From: Bordetella genomosp. 11
Lineage (GTDB): Bacteria; Pseudomonadota; Gammaproteobacteria; Burkholderiales; Burkholderiaceae_B
Reading direction: 5' to 3'
NCBI RefSeq assembly: GCF_002261215.1
Contig: NZ_NEVS01000004.1
Coordinates: 1,922,001-1,986,000 of the forward strand
DNA length: 64,000 nt
Shown one piece after another: positions 26,150 through 36,853 of the stretch. The notes beneath the pieces are model-generated. The model saw only the letters and a list, made by a program, of their open reading frames with translations, had not been told where the DNA came from and searched no databases. The position numbers and the translations under genes are program-made. The stretch's first letter is position 1. Every line of letters begins with the position of its first letter.

Positions 26150-29100
26150 GCTTCACCTTCGACTTCGACATGCTGGCCTTCAATTGAAGGTGACCACGCC
26201 ATAGATGGTGATCTGCTGCTGGTTGACCTGCTTGCCGCCGTAGGTCTGGGTGGCGGTGACCGTGCCGGGATCGCTCTTGCACGAGCTCCAGTTGTAGGTG
26301 CAGTGCTGCGCGTCGCTGATCGGCGGCGGCGCCCGGAAGACCGCGTCGGTCATCCAGTTGCCGTTCAGGTCCACGTCCACCGTCACCGGCCCGCCTTCGC
26401 CGCCGGCCTGCGTCACCGTCACCTGCCCGCCCGAGGCCCCCGTGCCCATCACCTTGTACAGCCGGCCCCCATTGGTGCGCACCTGGTCGCCATCGCGCGG
26501 GTAGACGATCGCCGCGTCCGGCGGCGGCCCCGCCACCACCGTGAAGTCGCGCGTGGGCGTCTGCCCAATCTGATCCTTGCCCATGTATTCCGTGGCCTGC
26601 ACCGTGCGCGGCCCCGCCCCCTGCTTGTCTTCCTGGTCCGTGTACGTCAGCGACCACGTCCCGTCCGCGTTGACCGGTGCCGAGCGCTCGGCCACGCCCG
26701 ACACATCGACCTTGACCGAGTCCAGCTGGCCCCCGCCCGTACCCCGGATCGTGTATGGCAGGTACACCGACTGGCCCTCCTGCGGCGACACGATCGACAC
26801 GCTGGCCGTGCCGCCCACGTTGTACGTCACCGGATCCGAGCTGCCCAGCGCCGTGCTGCCCGCGTACTGCGTGGCCGTGATCGTGAACTGGCCCTTGCTC
26901 GGCGTACCTTTCCCGTACGTCTGCGTCCACAGCCCCTGGTCATTGACCGCGATCCCCGCGTACGTCGGCAGGCCGTTATTGCCCGTGACCGTCACCGTGG
27001 TCCCCGGCTGCGCCCGGCCGCTGACCACATACGGCACATCCACCGTCATGCCCGACTGCGGGTTGTCGATCGCCACCGCCTCCGGCTGCACCTGGTACGA
27101 ACGTTGCGCCGGCGTGCCCTGCATCTGTCCGCCCAGCGTCTGCGTGGCCGTGATCGTGAACGCCCCCTTCAGCGGCGACTCCGTCCCGTACGTCGTCGTC
27201 CACTGGCCGTCGCCGTTCACGTCGATGTCCGCGTGCTCGGGCAGCCCGTTGTCGCCCTTGACCGTCACCTGCATCCCCGCCTGGCCCGTGCCCGACACCA
27301 CATACGGCACCTGCACGATCTGCCCATCGGTCGGCGTGCCGATCGTCACCCCCGCAGGCGGCACCGTCGCCTGGTCCGGCTCCACCGAGTAATGCCGGAG
27401 GACCGGATCGCCCACCTGCACCGTCTTGCCGTCGACCTGCATCGACTGCGCGGCCTGCACCCAGTACGTCCCCGCCTTCGTGTCGTACGGCCCGCACGAC
27501 CATTGCCGCGCCGACGATACCGTCACCTGGCACGGCGCTCCGCCCTGCGGATCGCTCATCGTCACCGACGCCCCCGGCTCGCCCGACCCGCCTATCGTGT
27601 ACGGCGTCTGGTCGATCTCCTGGTTCTCCCACGGCGTGGCGATCGTCAGCGGTGTGGCATCGGCCTGCACCGTGTAGCGCACCGGCGCGCTCGTGCCCGC
27701 GGCCTGTCCACCGATCGTTTGCGCGGCCGAGACCGTGTACGTCCCGCTCTTGGATAGATACGCCGCCGACCACGTGCGGTCCTGGCCCACCGCGATCGGC
27801 CCCACATCGGGCAGCCCCAGCCCGCTGACCGTCACGCTGGCCCCCAGCGCCCCCGTGCCCCCGATCGTGTACACCGGGTCGGTGATCACCTCGCCGCCCG
27901 TGGGCGTGGTGATCGTCACCGGCGCGGCCGCCGCCCGCACCGCATAGTCGCGCTGCACCGGCGGCCCGGCCGCCAGGTTATTGATCCACTGCGTGGCCGT
28001 CACGCTGTACGGGCCCGGCGCCAGCTCGTACGGGCCGCAGCTCCACGCCCCTTGCGAGCTCACCGTCGTGTAGCACCCATTGTTCGCGCTCAAACCAGCG
28101 GCCGACATGGATGACGAGGCGAGTGCCGCTGCCGCCGCCGGCACCGGCCCCGGCAACGTCACCACCGCCCCGGGCTGGCCCGTGCCGCTGATGGTGTGGC
28201 TCGCGCCCACCGTCGCGTTCTCCGCCGGGTCCGTGATGCTCAGCGCCGCCGCCACCGCCGTCCCCGCCACCGAGTAGCTCACCGAGGCGCTGGCGTTCCA
28301 GTCCGCGCCCCCGTCGGGTCCCTTCTGCACGGCCGTCGCCGTGTAGCTGCCCGCCTGCGACAGATAGGTCGTGGACCACGTTCCCTTGGACCCCACCGGG
28401 ATGTTCGCATGCGTGGCCAGCCCCACCCCCGACACCGTCACCAGCGTGCCCGGCTGGCCCGTGCCGGCGATCGTGTAAGTCGGCGTACTGATGCTCTGCC
28501 CAGGCTGCGGCGCGGTGATCGACATCCCCGCCACGTCGCCCTGCGCCGCGTAGCTCACCGTGGCCGGCGCCCCCGCCGCGATGCCCGCCGTATACGCCTG
28601 CACCGACACCGCATGCAGCCCCCGCACCGCCAGATAGCTGCTGGACCAGTTGCCCTTGTCATCGGCCTCGATCGTACGATTGACCAGCGTGCCGCCCGTG
28701 CACTGCGGCAGCGTACCCCCGCCGCAGTCGGCCAGCGTCAGCGACGACCCCGGCGCCGCGCTGCCTTGCACCGTCAGCGTGCCCGCCGGCACCCACTGGC
28801 CCTGCGTGGGCGTGGCGATCGTCGTCGCCCGCACCGACACCGTGTAGCCCCGCGTGCTGGGCGTGAGTTGCGCCACCCCGTCGATCACCTGCGTGGCCGT
28901 CACCGTGTAGCTGCCCGCCACCGCCACATACTGCGGCGACTGCCACTGGCCCTGGTCATCGACCTGCACCGCCCAGCGCAGCCAGTCGGCCACCCCCGCC
29001 GGCGCCTGCGTGCTGTCCAGCAGCACCACCGCACCCGGCTCGCCCGTGCCCGACACCACATACGTCGGCGTGCCCACGTTCGACCCCTCGGCCGGCGCCG

Positions 29101-29829
29101 CTATCGTCGCCGCCGGCGTCGCCACCACCACGTGCACCGCACTCGTACTGGGCGGCACCCCGGCCAGCGTGTGCGTGGCCGTGATCGTGTACTCGCCCAT
29201 CGTATCGGTCGGGTACTGTCCGCACGACCAGTCGCCCGACGGCCCGACCTTCTCCACCGTGCACACCGGCTGGCCGTCGCGCGTCACATCCACCCGCGCC
29301 CCCGGATAGCCCCGCCCCGTGATCGCCTGCTGGCCGTGCAGCACCGGCCGCAGCTGCTGCGCGTTCTTGGCAATCTCCACGGACACATAGAAGTGCCGCG
29401 ACACCGGCTTGCCGAACGGCTGCCCGTGCTTGTGCACCTGCACGTTCACCGTGTACTGCCCGCCCGGCGGAAACGGCAGCGGCGGCGACTTCCAGATCCC
29501 GCTGCTCGGGCTGATCGGTATCTCGATGCCACCCTCCAGGCCCCCGCCCAGGCCAAAGCCCGGCGGCCACAGAAAGATCGTTCCGCCCAGCGCCGGCAGT
29601 CCCGGCGGCGCGAACCCGCTTAACGGGATGCCCCCGCCCGCGCCGCCGCCACCGCCGCCGGGCGGCACCATGCCATCGGCCGGCGGGTCCTGCGGCTCTG
29701 GCGGGTCGTCGTCGTCATCGTCGTCGTCCTCCACCGTGTAGTGCCGCGTCGCCGTGTTCAGGTAGCGACCGTTGACGTACTCCTTGGCCGTCAGCGTGTA
29801 CTCCCCCTCCTCGGAGGCCAGCACGTTGC
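26150..29829. repeat. Long direct repeat, copy 2 (3' part of second giant gene)
   Basis: Second copy of the 3.7-kb repeat at 19111-22790, same orientation, 7039 bp away. Amino-acid differences in the shared part are few (for example QQVNQ versus KQVNQ, NWTTD versus NWMTD, YGEGT versus YGKGT). The 5' boundary of near-identity lies close to 29830, where a g/c difference begins a zone of decaying similarity. Confidence 0.9.
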
Positions 29830-32221
29830 ACCGCCACCGACCGTTCGCATCCACCGTCACAGGCCCGCTCGTGCATAGCGACGCGTCGCGGATCAGCGAG
29901 GACTGCGGCACCGTCTGCGACGAGCCCTCGTCGGAGATGTCCAGCGTCGACAGCGGCTGGCCCTCGCCCTGCACCGGCACGATCCCTTCCTGCCGCACCG
30001 ACCCCTCCGCCGGCAGGCTTACCGTCACCGGCGATGCGATCTCGAATGTGCGTTGAATCGTCTCCAGCACCGCGTTAGGGGGGTCAGGAAGGACGAGATT
30101 CACGACCATCGTATAAACGCCGGGCGTCTTGTCGTCGAAATCCGGACATTGCCACGAGCCCTTCGGCCGCTCATTCGACTCTGTCGCTTGCACAGCGACA
30201 TTGCAGCTGTACTCCCCGGTGTACGGATTCCCATCCTTGTAGACCTTGTCGATCTCAACCTTCAACCAGGGTGATGCAACACCCGACACCGTAATGGTGT
30301 CAGTCGGCAGATATGCGCCGGCTTCTTTATCGCGCGGTGCATCGACCGTGAATTGTGTGCCCGCCTGAAAATTGACCTGTATCCGTTGAAAGCCGGTCTG
30401 GTCGCCATTATTGAACTGCCGCGCCAGCAGTGCACTGGATCTGTATGTCCGAAACGGCACGAGAGACGGTAAATTTCCTATTCTTCTACGCACGAAGTCT
30501 CTGGAGGACACTTCCGCCTGAGTATCGATGCCCGGCTGTCCGCTAAGCGTTACCGGATACCACTCCGGCACCGTACTTCCATCCGTCGGCGTCAGCATCT
30601 TAAGAGGGGCGATGGAACCACCATTGGCCGTGTACTCGGTCTGCGCCGACAGGCGCGCAGCCTTCGTGCCAGACGTCAACCGCGTGACTGCGGTCAATGT
30701 GTACATCCTGCCGTCGCTGCCCACATCCATCGGAGGGCAGCTCCACCGCAGCAAGCCATCAGGTTGCGCACCGTCGCAAACCTGGCGTCCCCCAGGCTGC
30801 ACATCGCTCTCATTGCGGCTGACGTCCACGGGCGACCCTGCTGGACTGTTGCCGCGAATAGAATAAGTCGGGACTATGAGATTCGTTCCATCCTGGCCGT
30901 AATTGCCCGACTTATGGCTCGGCGCGGTGAATCGCAGCGTATCGGAGCCGGTGTATTGCAGATGGACCAGATCTGTCGCAAGCGGAGGACTGCCATCATC
31001 CGAGACTATCGCGGCCACTAGTGCCAGAAGGCCGTGTGGCACGGACTGGGGCAAAGAGTCGATGGAGATCAGACAGCTCCAATTCCCTTGCGGATCGACC
31101 TGTACGACTCCATTGTCCCCAAAGCCATTGCAAGTCGCATCGCCCAACTGCACGCTGATCACTGCGCCGGGCGGACCGACCCCCGCTACGCGCTGCACGA
31201 GCGGTTCGCCCGCGGATACATAGCTCCCAGGCGCAGGTTCAGTAATAAGCACGCTGGAAGTCTTGCGCTGCAGCCAAATCGGGTCGAGAAGGGAATACGT
31301 CAATATGCCGAACAGAGGGCTTTGCAGTTCGGGCTCGTATACGCTGCTCGTGGAAAGCGGCCCCAGCACGTATATTCCCTGGTAGAACATCGGCCCGCCC
31401 GACCCGCCAGGCAACATCGCCTCTATCCGAAGTCCCTCTACATTTACGCCATCGCCATCGAAGAGGTCGACAACGCGACCCATGAACGCGAAATATATCT
31501 GTCCCGTCGTCAGCTCATACCGCATCTTCTGGGTGCCAGAATACCCATACCCAAACAACGTATGGGACGTAAGATCCTTGGCCTCTGTTTCAGTGCTTAA
31601 ACTCCCCCGCGCGACTGGCCTTATGTTGCCCATCGGCGTTATATAGTCCTTGGGATTGGTGATCAGCAGCGCAACGTCGCCACCGTAGCCCTCTTTTGTT
31701 GGCTGGCGGCAAATTTGGCCGACCGTGGCCTTTGCCTGATTCGGATCATTGAGATAAAGAACGCGATAATTCCCTACCTTGGGATTCGATGCCGCATCCA
31801 CGCAGTTGTCGTCCAAGGCGTCTATGGGCACCAAGTCATTCACGCAATGGTACGCGGTCAAAATATAGTCACGCGTCTTCCCCTGGACCTTGGAGTCTTT
31901 ACCTTGCCAAACCACGCTGCCCGAGCAGTCGGGGGTCCACGGCCCATCAGGCCCCGAAACCGATTCGTCGATGGCAACGACCTCGCTTGCTTGACCAGGA
32001 GGCACTCTGTCTTGACGCTCCGGGTGCAACAGGGAAATTGACGACAGCCTCGCATCGAGTGAAACCCGGGGAAGATCGGCACTGCGCGCACCATTGTCCC
32101 GGGCCACGGGGGAAGCTGCCACCGATACCGTCGCCATAGCCAGCAATGCGCTGGAAAACACAACGGCATTAACGAACCAACGGTAGCCGGCCTTCACTCC
32201 TCGACGCCACATTGCGCGCAC
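26180..32221 (-). CDS. Giant exported trypsin-like protease with Ig-like repeats, paralogue (2013 aa)
   Basis: Same architecture as the gene at 19141-25155: hydrophobic signal segment (about residues 14-36), trypsin-like domain with candidate His125 (LTAYHCVND), Asp182 (GDVALLIT) and Ser274 (LPGGSGGPMF), then about 15 Ig-like repeats with the Asp8/Pro/Gly linker. The first 800 or so residues are clearly diverged from the paralogue, whereas the last about 1200 are almost identical. GTG 32221 is chosen: GGGAG lies 6 nt upstream and the GTG aligns with the paralogue's start; ATG 32212 is too far from any ribosome site. Conservation of the triad in both copies despite divergence suggests that both proteases function, perhaps with different substrates. 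Confidence 0.85.
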   Translation of the reverse strand: MRAMWRRGVKAGYRWFVNAVVFSSALLAMATVSVAASPVARDNGARSADLPRVSLDARLSSISLLHPERQDRVPPGQASEVVAIDESVSGPDGPWTPDCSGSVVWQGKDSKVQGKTRDYILTAYHCVNDLVPIDALDDNCVDAASNPKVGNYRVLYLNDPNQAKATVGQICRQPTKEGYGGDVALLITNPKDYITPMGNIRPVARGSLSTETEAKDLTSHTLFGYGYSGTQKMRYELTTGQIYFAFMGRVVDLFDGDGVNVEGLRIEAMLPGGSGGPMFYQGIYVLGPLSTSSVYEPELQSPLFGILTYSLLDPIWLQRKTSSVLITEPAPGSYVSAGEPLVQRVAGVGPPGAVISVQLGDATCNGFGDNGVVQVDPQGNWSCLISIDSLPQSVPHGLLALVAAIVSDDGSPPLATDLVHLQYTGSDTLRFTAPSHKSGNYGQDGTNLIVPTYSIRGNSPAGSPVDVSRNESDVQPGGRQVCDGAQPDGLLRWSCPPMDVGSDGRMYTLTAVTRLTSGTKAARLSAQTEYTANGGSIAPLKMLTPTDGSTVPEWYPVTLSGQPGIDTQAEVSSRDFVRRRIGNLPSLVPFRTYRSSALLARQFNNGDQTGFQRIQVNFQAGTQFTVDAPRDKEAGAYLPTDTITVSGVASPWLKVEIDKVYKDGNPYTGEYSCNVAVQATESNERPKGSWQCPDFDDKTPGVYTMVVNLVLPDPPNAVLETIQRTFEIASPVTVSLPAEGSVRQEGIVPVQGEGQPLSTLDISDEGSSQTVPQSSLIRDASLCTSGPVTVDANGRWRCNVLASEEGEYTLTAKEYVNGRYLNTATRHYTVEDDDDDDDDPPEPQDPPADGMVPPGGGGGGAGGGIPLSGFAPPGLPALGGTIFLWPPGFGLGGGLEGGIEIPISPSSGIWKSPPLPFPPGGQYTVNVQVHKHGQPFGKPVSRHFYVSVEIAKNAQQLRPVLHGQQAITGRGYPGARVDVTRDGQPVCTVEKVGPSGDWSCGQYPTDTMGEYTITATHTLAGVPPSTSAVHVVVATPAATIAAPAEGSNVGTPTYVVSGTGEPGAVVLLDSTQAPAGVADWLRWAVQVDDQGQWQSPQYVAVAGSYTVTATQVIDGVAQLTPSTRGYTVSVRATTIATPTQGQWVPAGTLTVQGSAAPGSSLTLADCGGGTLPQCTGGTLVNRTIEADDKGNWSSSYLAVRGLHAVSVQAYTAGIAAGAPATVSYAAQGDVAGMSITAPQPGQSISTPTYTIAGTGQPGTLVTVSGVGLATHANIPVGSKGTWSTTYLSQAGSYTATAVQKGPDGGADWNASASVSYSVAGTAVAAALSITDPAENATVGASHTISGTGQPGAVVTLPGPVPAAAAALASSSMSAAGLSANNGCYTTVSSQGAWSCGPYELAPGPYSVTATQWINNLAAGPPVQRDYAVRAAAAPVTITTPTGGEVITDPVYTIGGTGALGASVTVSGLGLPDVGPIAVGQDRTWSAAYLSKSGTYTVSAAQTIGGQAAGTSAPVRYTVQADATPLTIATPWENQEIDQTPYTIGGSGEPGASVTMSDPQGGAPCQVTVSSARQWSCGPYDTKAGTYWVQAAQSMQVDGKTVQVGDPVLRHYSVEPDQATVPPAGVTIGTPTDGQIVQVPYVVSGTGQAGMQVTVKGDNGLPEHADIDVNGDGQWTTTYGTESPLKGAFTITATQTLGGQMQGTPAQRSYQVQPEAVAIDNPQSGMTVDVPYVVSGRAQPGTTVTVTGNNGLPTYAGIAVNDQGLWTQTYGKGTPSKGQFTITATQYAGSTALGSSDPVTYNVGGTASVSIVSPQEGQSVYLPYTIRGTGGGQLDSVKVDVSGVAERSAPVNADGTWSLTYTDQEDKQGAGPRTVQATEYMGKDQIGQTPTRDFTVVAGPPPDAAIVYPRDGDQVRTNGGRLYKVMGTGASGGQVTVTQAGGEGGPVTVDVDLNGNWMTDAVFRAPPPISDAQHCTYNWSSCKSDPGTVTATQTYGGKQVNQQQITIYGVVTFN

Positions 32222-32563
32222 CAGTCGCTCCCTTTGGATTCCGATCGATAGACGATGGAGCTCGGTGCGTTGTTCCATCAAGGAACACTTATGCCGGGCA
32301 TCAGTCAATTACTGCCATAAGCATCAACATATCGGATCGACGCCATGGTCGCTTTTAGTTCCCGGCAAAGTATTTTGAATAAGCTCCGCCGGCACCATGT
32401 AGGAGACAGGAATGTCGACATAAGATCGCGCAGCCGCTGTCGCGGATTTGAGCAGCGCACCCGTTCCTCTCACCGGGAAGGACGCCAACTCCTATCGATC
32501 GCGCAGGAATCCATGGTGTGCGAATCTGTGATCGCCGCTTTCGAGGCCAGCATGCCGAAGTCG
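32222..32563. other. Intergenic region upstream of second giant gene
   Basis: About 340 bp between the giant gene start and the stop of the VWA gene, both leftward. It contains the conserved upstream element (32348-32394). A plus-strand frame at 32345-32590 (81 residues) begins with sequence partly conserved upstream of the other giant gene, but it runs into the VWA gene and has no clear ribosome site, so it is not called. Nothing else is recognised. Confidence 0.55.
32348..32394 (-). promoter_or_regulatory. Conserved upstream element of the giant protease gene, copy 2
   Basis: Counterpart of 25284-25330. It lies about 130-175 bp upstream of the conserved GTG start, the same distance as in copy 1. 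The 5' leaders beyond it also align in patches (TATGTTG and CTGATGC on the minus strand), so the ancestral duplication included the regulatory region. Confidence 0.45.
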
Positions 32564-33679
32564 CTACAACACGCGCCCGAACCACCATAGCGAAACCAAG
32601 CCCGCGCAAGCCGCCAGCAGCGCGCCCAGCGCCGCGAACAGCGCCGTGATTTCGACCAGGTCCTGCCTGTCGAAGGCCAGCCGTGCACTGAGCGTGCCGT
32701 AGACTTTCTTCAGCGCCTCCGCGTCCTCGGCGCGAAAGTATTCGCCACCGGTGATATCGGCCACCTTCTTCAATACCGCCTCGTCCAGGCGCACGCGCGA
32801 GGACCAGCCGTCCACGGTAATGACGACGCCATCCGGCGTGCCGATGCCCACGGTGTAGATGCGCACGCCGTGTTCCGCGGCGACCTGGGCCGCCTGGATC
32901 GCCTCCGGGCCGGTATTGTTTTCGCCGTCCGACAGAAGCACGATGGCGCCGACGTTGTCCGGCGCCGGCTTGGCGCCATCGCCTTCGCGGGGCAGCGGCC
33001 GGAGGGCCGCGCCATTATCGGATCCGCCACGGGCACCGTTGCGGGATGCTTCCGGCCGCTGCGCCGGCCTGGCGTTCTCTTCCCTGGCGCTGTCGTTCAT
33101 GAAACGATCGACGTCGATGCCCGCTTTGGGCAGCAGCGTCACCAGCGCGATGATCAGGCCGTTGCCCAGCGCCGTGCCGCGCTGCGGTTGCAGCCGGTCC
33201 AGCGCGGCGACGACATCTTCCTTCCTGCGACTCGGCGCCTGCGCCAGGGCAGCCGTACCCGCCACGGACACGACGGCCACGCTGACATCCGCCGGCTGCG
33301 CGTCGATCAGTATCCTGGCGGCCTGGCGCGCGGCCTGCATGCGGTTGGGCTTGATATCCTCCGCCCGCATGCTGCCCGAGGCATCCATGGCAAGAATAAG
33401 GGTTTGCAGACGCGACGGCAGCATCACCAAGGCCTGCGGGCGCGCCACGGCAATCAACAGCGACGTAACGGCCAGCAGCATCAGCACCGCGGGAAAGTGG
33501 CGGCGCCAGCCCGCGGATTTCCCCGTGGCAAAGGCGGTTGCCCTCAAGGCGGGATAAGGGACGGCGGCGCGCGCCCGGCGCCTGCCATGCCATACGTACA
33601 GCAGCACCAGGATGGGCACGAACACCAACAGCCACAACATCCGGGGCCAGAGGAAACTGATGGAGGGCAAAGCGTTCAT
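32564..33679 (-). CDS. VWA-domain membrane protein (BatA-like)
   Basis: A 371-residue protein. An N-terminal membrane segment (FLWPRMLWLLVFVPILVLLYVW) is followed by a basic stretch, a second segment (FPAVLMLLAVTSLLIAVARP), a von Willebrand factor A domain with MIDAS motif LAMDASGSM and the SDGENNTGPEA metal site, and a C-terminal membrane segment. This is the Bat (Bacteroides aerotolerance) A/B layout. It would display a metal-dependent protein-binding domain at the membrane. ATG 33679 starts 19 bp after the DUF58 stop. It is the last gene of the S1C protease-MoxR-DUF58-VWA run, where MoxR ATPases are thought to remodel VWA-protein complexes. Confidence 0.9.
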   Translation of the reverse strand: MNALPSISFLWPRMLWLLVFVPILVLLYVWHGRRRARAAVPYPALRATAFATGKSAGWRRHFPAVLMLLAVTSLLIAVARPQALVMLPSRLQTLILAMDASGSMRAEDIKPNRMQAARQAARILIDAQPADVSVAVVSVAGTAALAQAPSRRKEDVVAALDRLQPQRGTALGNGLIIALVTLLPKAGIDVDRFMNDSAREENARPAQRPEASRNGARGGSDNGAALRPLPREGDGAKPAPDNVGAIVLLSDGENNTGPEAIQAAQVAAEHGVRIYTVGIGTPDGVVITVDGWSSRVRLDEAVLKKVADITGGEYFRAEDAEALKKVYGTLSARLAFDRQDLVEITALFAALGALLAACAGLVSLWWFGRVL

Positions 33680-33698
33680 GGCGGCGCTCACGGCGAAA

Positions 33699-34800
33699 TC
33701 AGGACAGGCCCCGCACGGCATTCGGACGGCTTGCCCGTACCTCCGTGGCCACGCCATTGCCCTCCATCCGGCTCGCTCGCGCGCGATCCCGCGCGGCGCC
33801 CGCCACATCCGCGACTACCGCGGCCGCGGGCCGCGCCACGCCTTTCGCCGCAACGCCCGGTCGCCGGCGCTCTTGCGCGAAACGCAGCAGCGCAAGGTCC
33901 AGACGGGCGTCGGTAACCAGGGACAGGCAACTCACGCCGGCATGCCCGAAGGCATCCCGCAGCCCGGCATCGCGCGCGGCGGCCGCCTCGGCGAAACGCT
34001 TCCTGAATGCGGCGTCGTGGGTATCGACCAGCATCTGCTCGCCGGTCTCCGCATCCTGCAGCACAAGCAGGCCGAGGTCCGGCAAGGCGGATTCCAGCGG
34101 ATCGATCAGGCGCACGGCGACCACGTCATGATGCCGCGCCAGATGGCCCAGCGACGTCTCCCAGCCCGGCGCGCTGATGAAGTCCGAAACGACGAAGAGC
34201 GCGGACCGCCGGCTTACGCTCCCGCGCGCATGGTCCAGCAGGTCGCCGAGGCGCGTCTCGCCACGCGCCGCGGACGGCATCGCCTGCATGCGGTCGATCA
34301 GATGCAGCACGTGCCGCCGCCCCGACCGCGCCGGTACGACCACCGGTCGTGCATCGGATTGGCCGCTATACAGCATCGCGCCGACCCGATTGCCATGACG
34401 AGTCAGCAGACGCGCCATGACTGCGGTGAAATCGGCCAGCAGCGCGCGCTTGCGCACATCGCCCGACCCGAAATCCACCGATCCGCTCAGGTCCAGCAGG
34501 AACCACGCGGCGACTTCGCGGTCCTCCTGGAATTCGCGCACATAGGGCGTCTGCACCCGCGCCGTCACGTTCCAATCGATGTAGCGCACATCATCACCCG
34601 GCTTGTACTCGCGCAGATCGGCGAAGTCGATGCCGAAACCGCGAAAAAGCGTTCGGTAGTCCCCCTGCAACAAACCATCCAGATGGCGAACGACCGTCCA
34701 CTCCAGATGACGCATCAGCGCGTCCGCCCGGCGTTGCGCGCCGCCGGCGGACATGCCTGGCGGCGCATCGGCCGATGCGCCCTGGGCGGCCGCTCGCCCG

Positions 34801-34823
<23 letters not shown>
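33699..34823 (-). CDS. DUF58 domain-containing protein
   Basis: A 374-residue protein with the DUF58 signature GDYRTLFRGFGIDFADLREYKPGDDVRYIDWNVTAR, followed by a VWA-like fold (FLLDLSGSVDFGSG, a DLSGS MIDAS-type motif, and ALFVVSDFIS). No membrane segments are evident. Proteins of this family are nearly always encoded beside MoxR ATPases. The C-terminal about 50 residues are rich in Ala and Arg. Its 5' end overlaps the moxR gene by 23 bp, indicating tight coupling. Function is unknown beyond association with MoxR/VWA chaperone-like systems. Confidence 0.9.
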
Positions 34824-35814
<991 letters not shown>

Positions 35815-35826
35815 ACGCCTCCACAT

Positions 35827-36780
35827 CTAGAAGGGGGAAATACCCACGGCGCTGCCAGCGCTTTCGATGGTCGTGGCAAAGCCGATGCCCAGAAAGGTTT
35901 TGCTGTTGGTGGGGTTGAGGATCGCGGTCACGATACCCACCACCTCGCCGTCCATATTCACCAGCGGTCCGCCGGAATTGCCCGGATTCGCGGCCGCGTC
36001 GAACTGGATCAGATGATCGAGATCCTGCTTGCTTTCAGGCGACACGAAGTCGCGGTTCAGGCCGGACACCACACCTGCGGACACCGACGGCCCGATGCCG
36101 AAGGGAAAGCCCACGGCAACGACTTCGTCACCCGGCGCCAGGTTGCGGCTGGAGCCCAGCGTAGCCGCCGGCAGGTCATCGGGCAGCGAGGTGGCGCGGA
36201 TGACGGCCAGGTCTTTTTCCGGCTGCACGCCGAGCACGGAAGCATCGGACTCGTGGCCATCGTAGAAGCGCACCTTCAAGCGGCGCGCGCCCGCGATGAC
36301 GTGATAGTTGGTCAGGATAACGCCCTTGTCGGTGACGACCACGCCCGAACCGATATTGACGGCCTCGCCCTTCTCCGCCGGCGTTTCCTTGTCGCCGTCC
36401 GGCTTGTCGGCGGGCGCCTGCTTGCCCGCATCGGGTGGCACGGTCTTGGGGCCGTCCGGCACGGCGCCCTTGGGCTGGGCGGGCGCTGCCTGCCTTTGCG
36501 GATCCGGTTTGGAATCGCCCTGGTCGTCCGCCGCCGCGGGCTTTTCGTCCGCCGCGGGGTACCCGACGATTTCCACCACCGAGGCCCGCACCGCTTCGGC
36601 GGCACGTGCGGTGCGCGACGGCAGCGACTTGGTTTGCAGCGTGTGCAGGACCGCGGCGTCGATATCCTTTTGCGTCAACACCCGCAGCTTCGGCTGCATC
36701 AGCCAGGCGGAGCCCAAGCCCGCAACGAAAACCAACGCGACCGCCGCCGCTACCCATCCGTAGATCGCAACCCTTTTCAT
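35827..36780 (-). CDS. Membrane-anchored S1C (HtrA/Deg-like) serine protease without PDZ
   Basis: A 317-residue protein. One N-terminal membrane anchor lies at about residues 8-28. A Pro/Ala/Lys/Asp-rich linker at about 75-140 interrupts the start of the catalytic domain. The triad is complete: His160 (LTNYHVI), Asp190 (EKDLAVI) and Ser269 (NPGNSGGPLV). The protein ends shortly after the protease core, so no PDZ domain is present, unlike DegP, DegQ or DegS. ATG 36780 (MKRVAIYGW) is chosen over the upstream frame start. It heads the operon with moxR, DUF58 and VWA genes and is divergent from a second VWA gene. Probable periplasmic regulatory or quality-control protease. Confidence 0.9.
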   Translation of the reverse strand: MKRVAIYGWVAAAVALVFVAGLGSAWLMQPKLRVLTQKDIDAAVLHTLQTKSLPSRTARAAEAVRASVVEIVGYPAADEKPAAADDQGDSKPDPQRQAAPAQPKGAVPDGPKTVPPDAGKQAPADKPDGDKETPAEKGEAVNIGSGVVVTDKGVILTNYHVIAGARRLKVRFYDGHESDASVLGVQPEKDLAVIRATSLPDDLPAATLGSSRNLAPGDEVVAVGFPFGIGPSVSAGVVSGLNRDFVSPESKQDLDHLIQFDAAANPGNSGGPLVNMDGEVVGIVTAILNPTNSKTFLGIGFATTIESAGSAVGISPF

Positions 36781-36853
36781 CGTTGCCACCGGAATTCCGC
36801 CTCGTCGTGGAAGTACAGTACCATCGTCGCATCCACGCGCCAAGGAGAACTGT

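Noticed and set aside
19111..29829. The regularly spaced Ig-repeat coding DNA as a CRISPR-like array
   Set aside because: Units are about 250-300 bp, imperfect, and encode Ig-like domains; there are no short identical repeats with unique spacers.
32345..32590. An 81-residue plus-strand gene upstream of the second giant gene
   Set aside because: Only its first 20 residues are conserved beside the other giant gene; the rest is not, and it overlaps the VWA gene. Kept as a conserved element instead.
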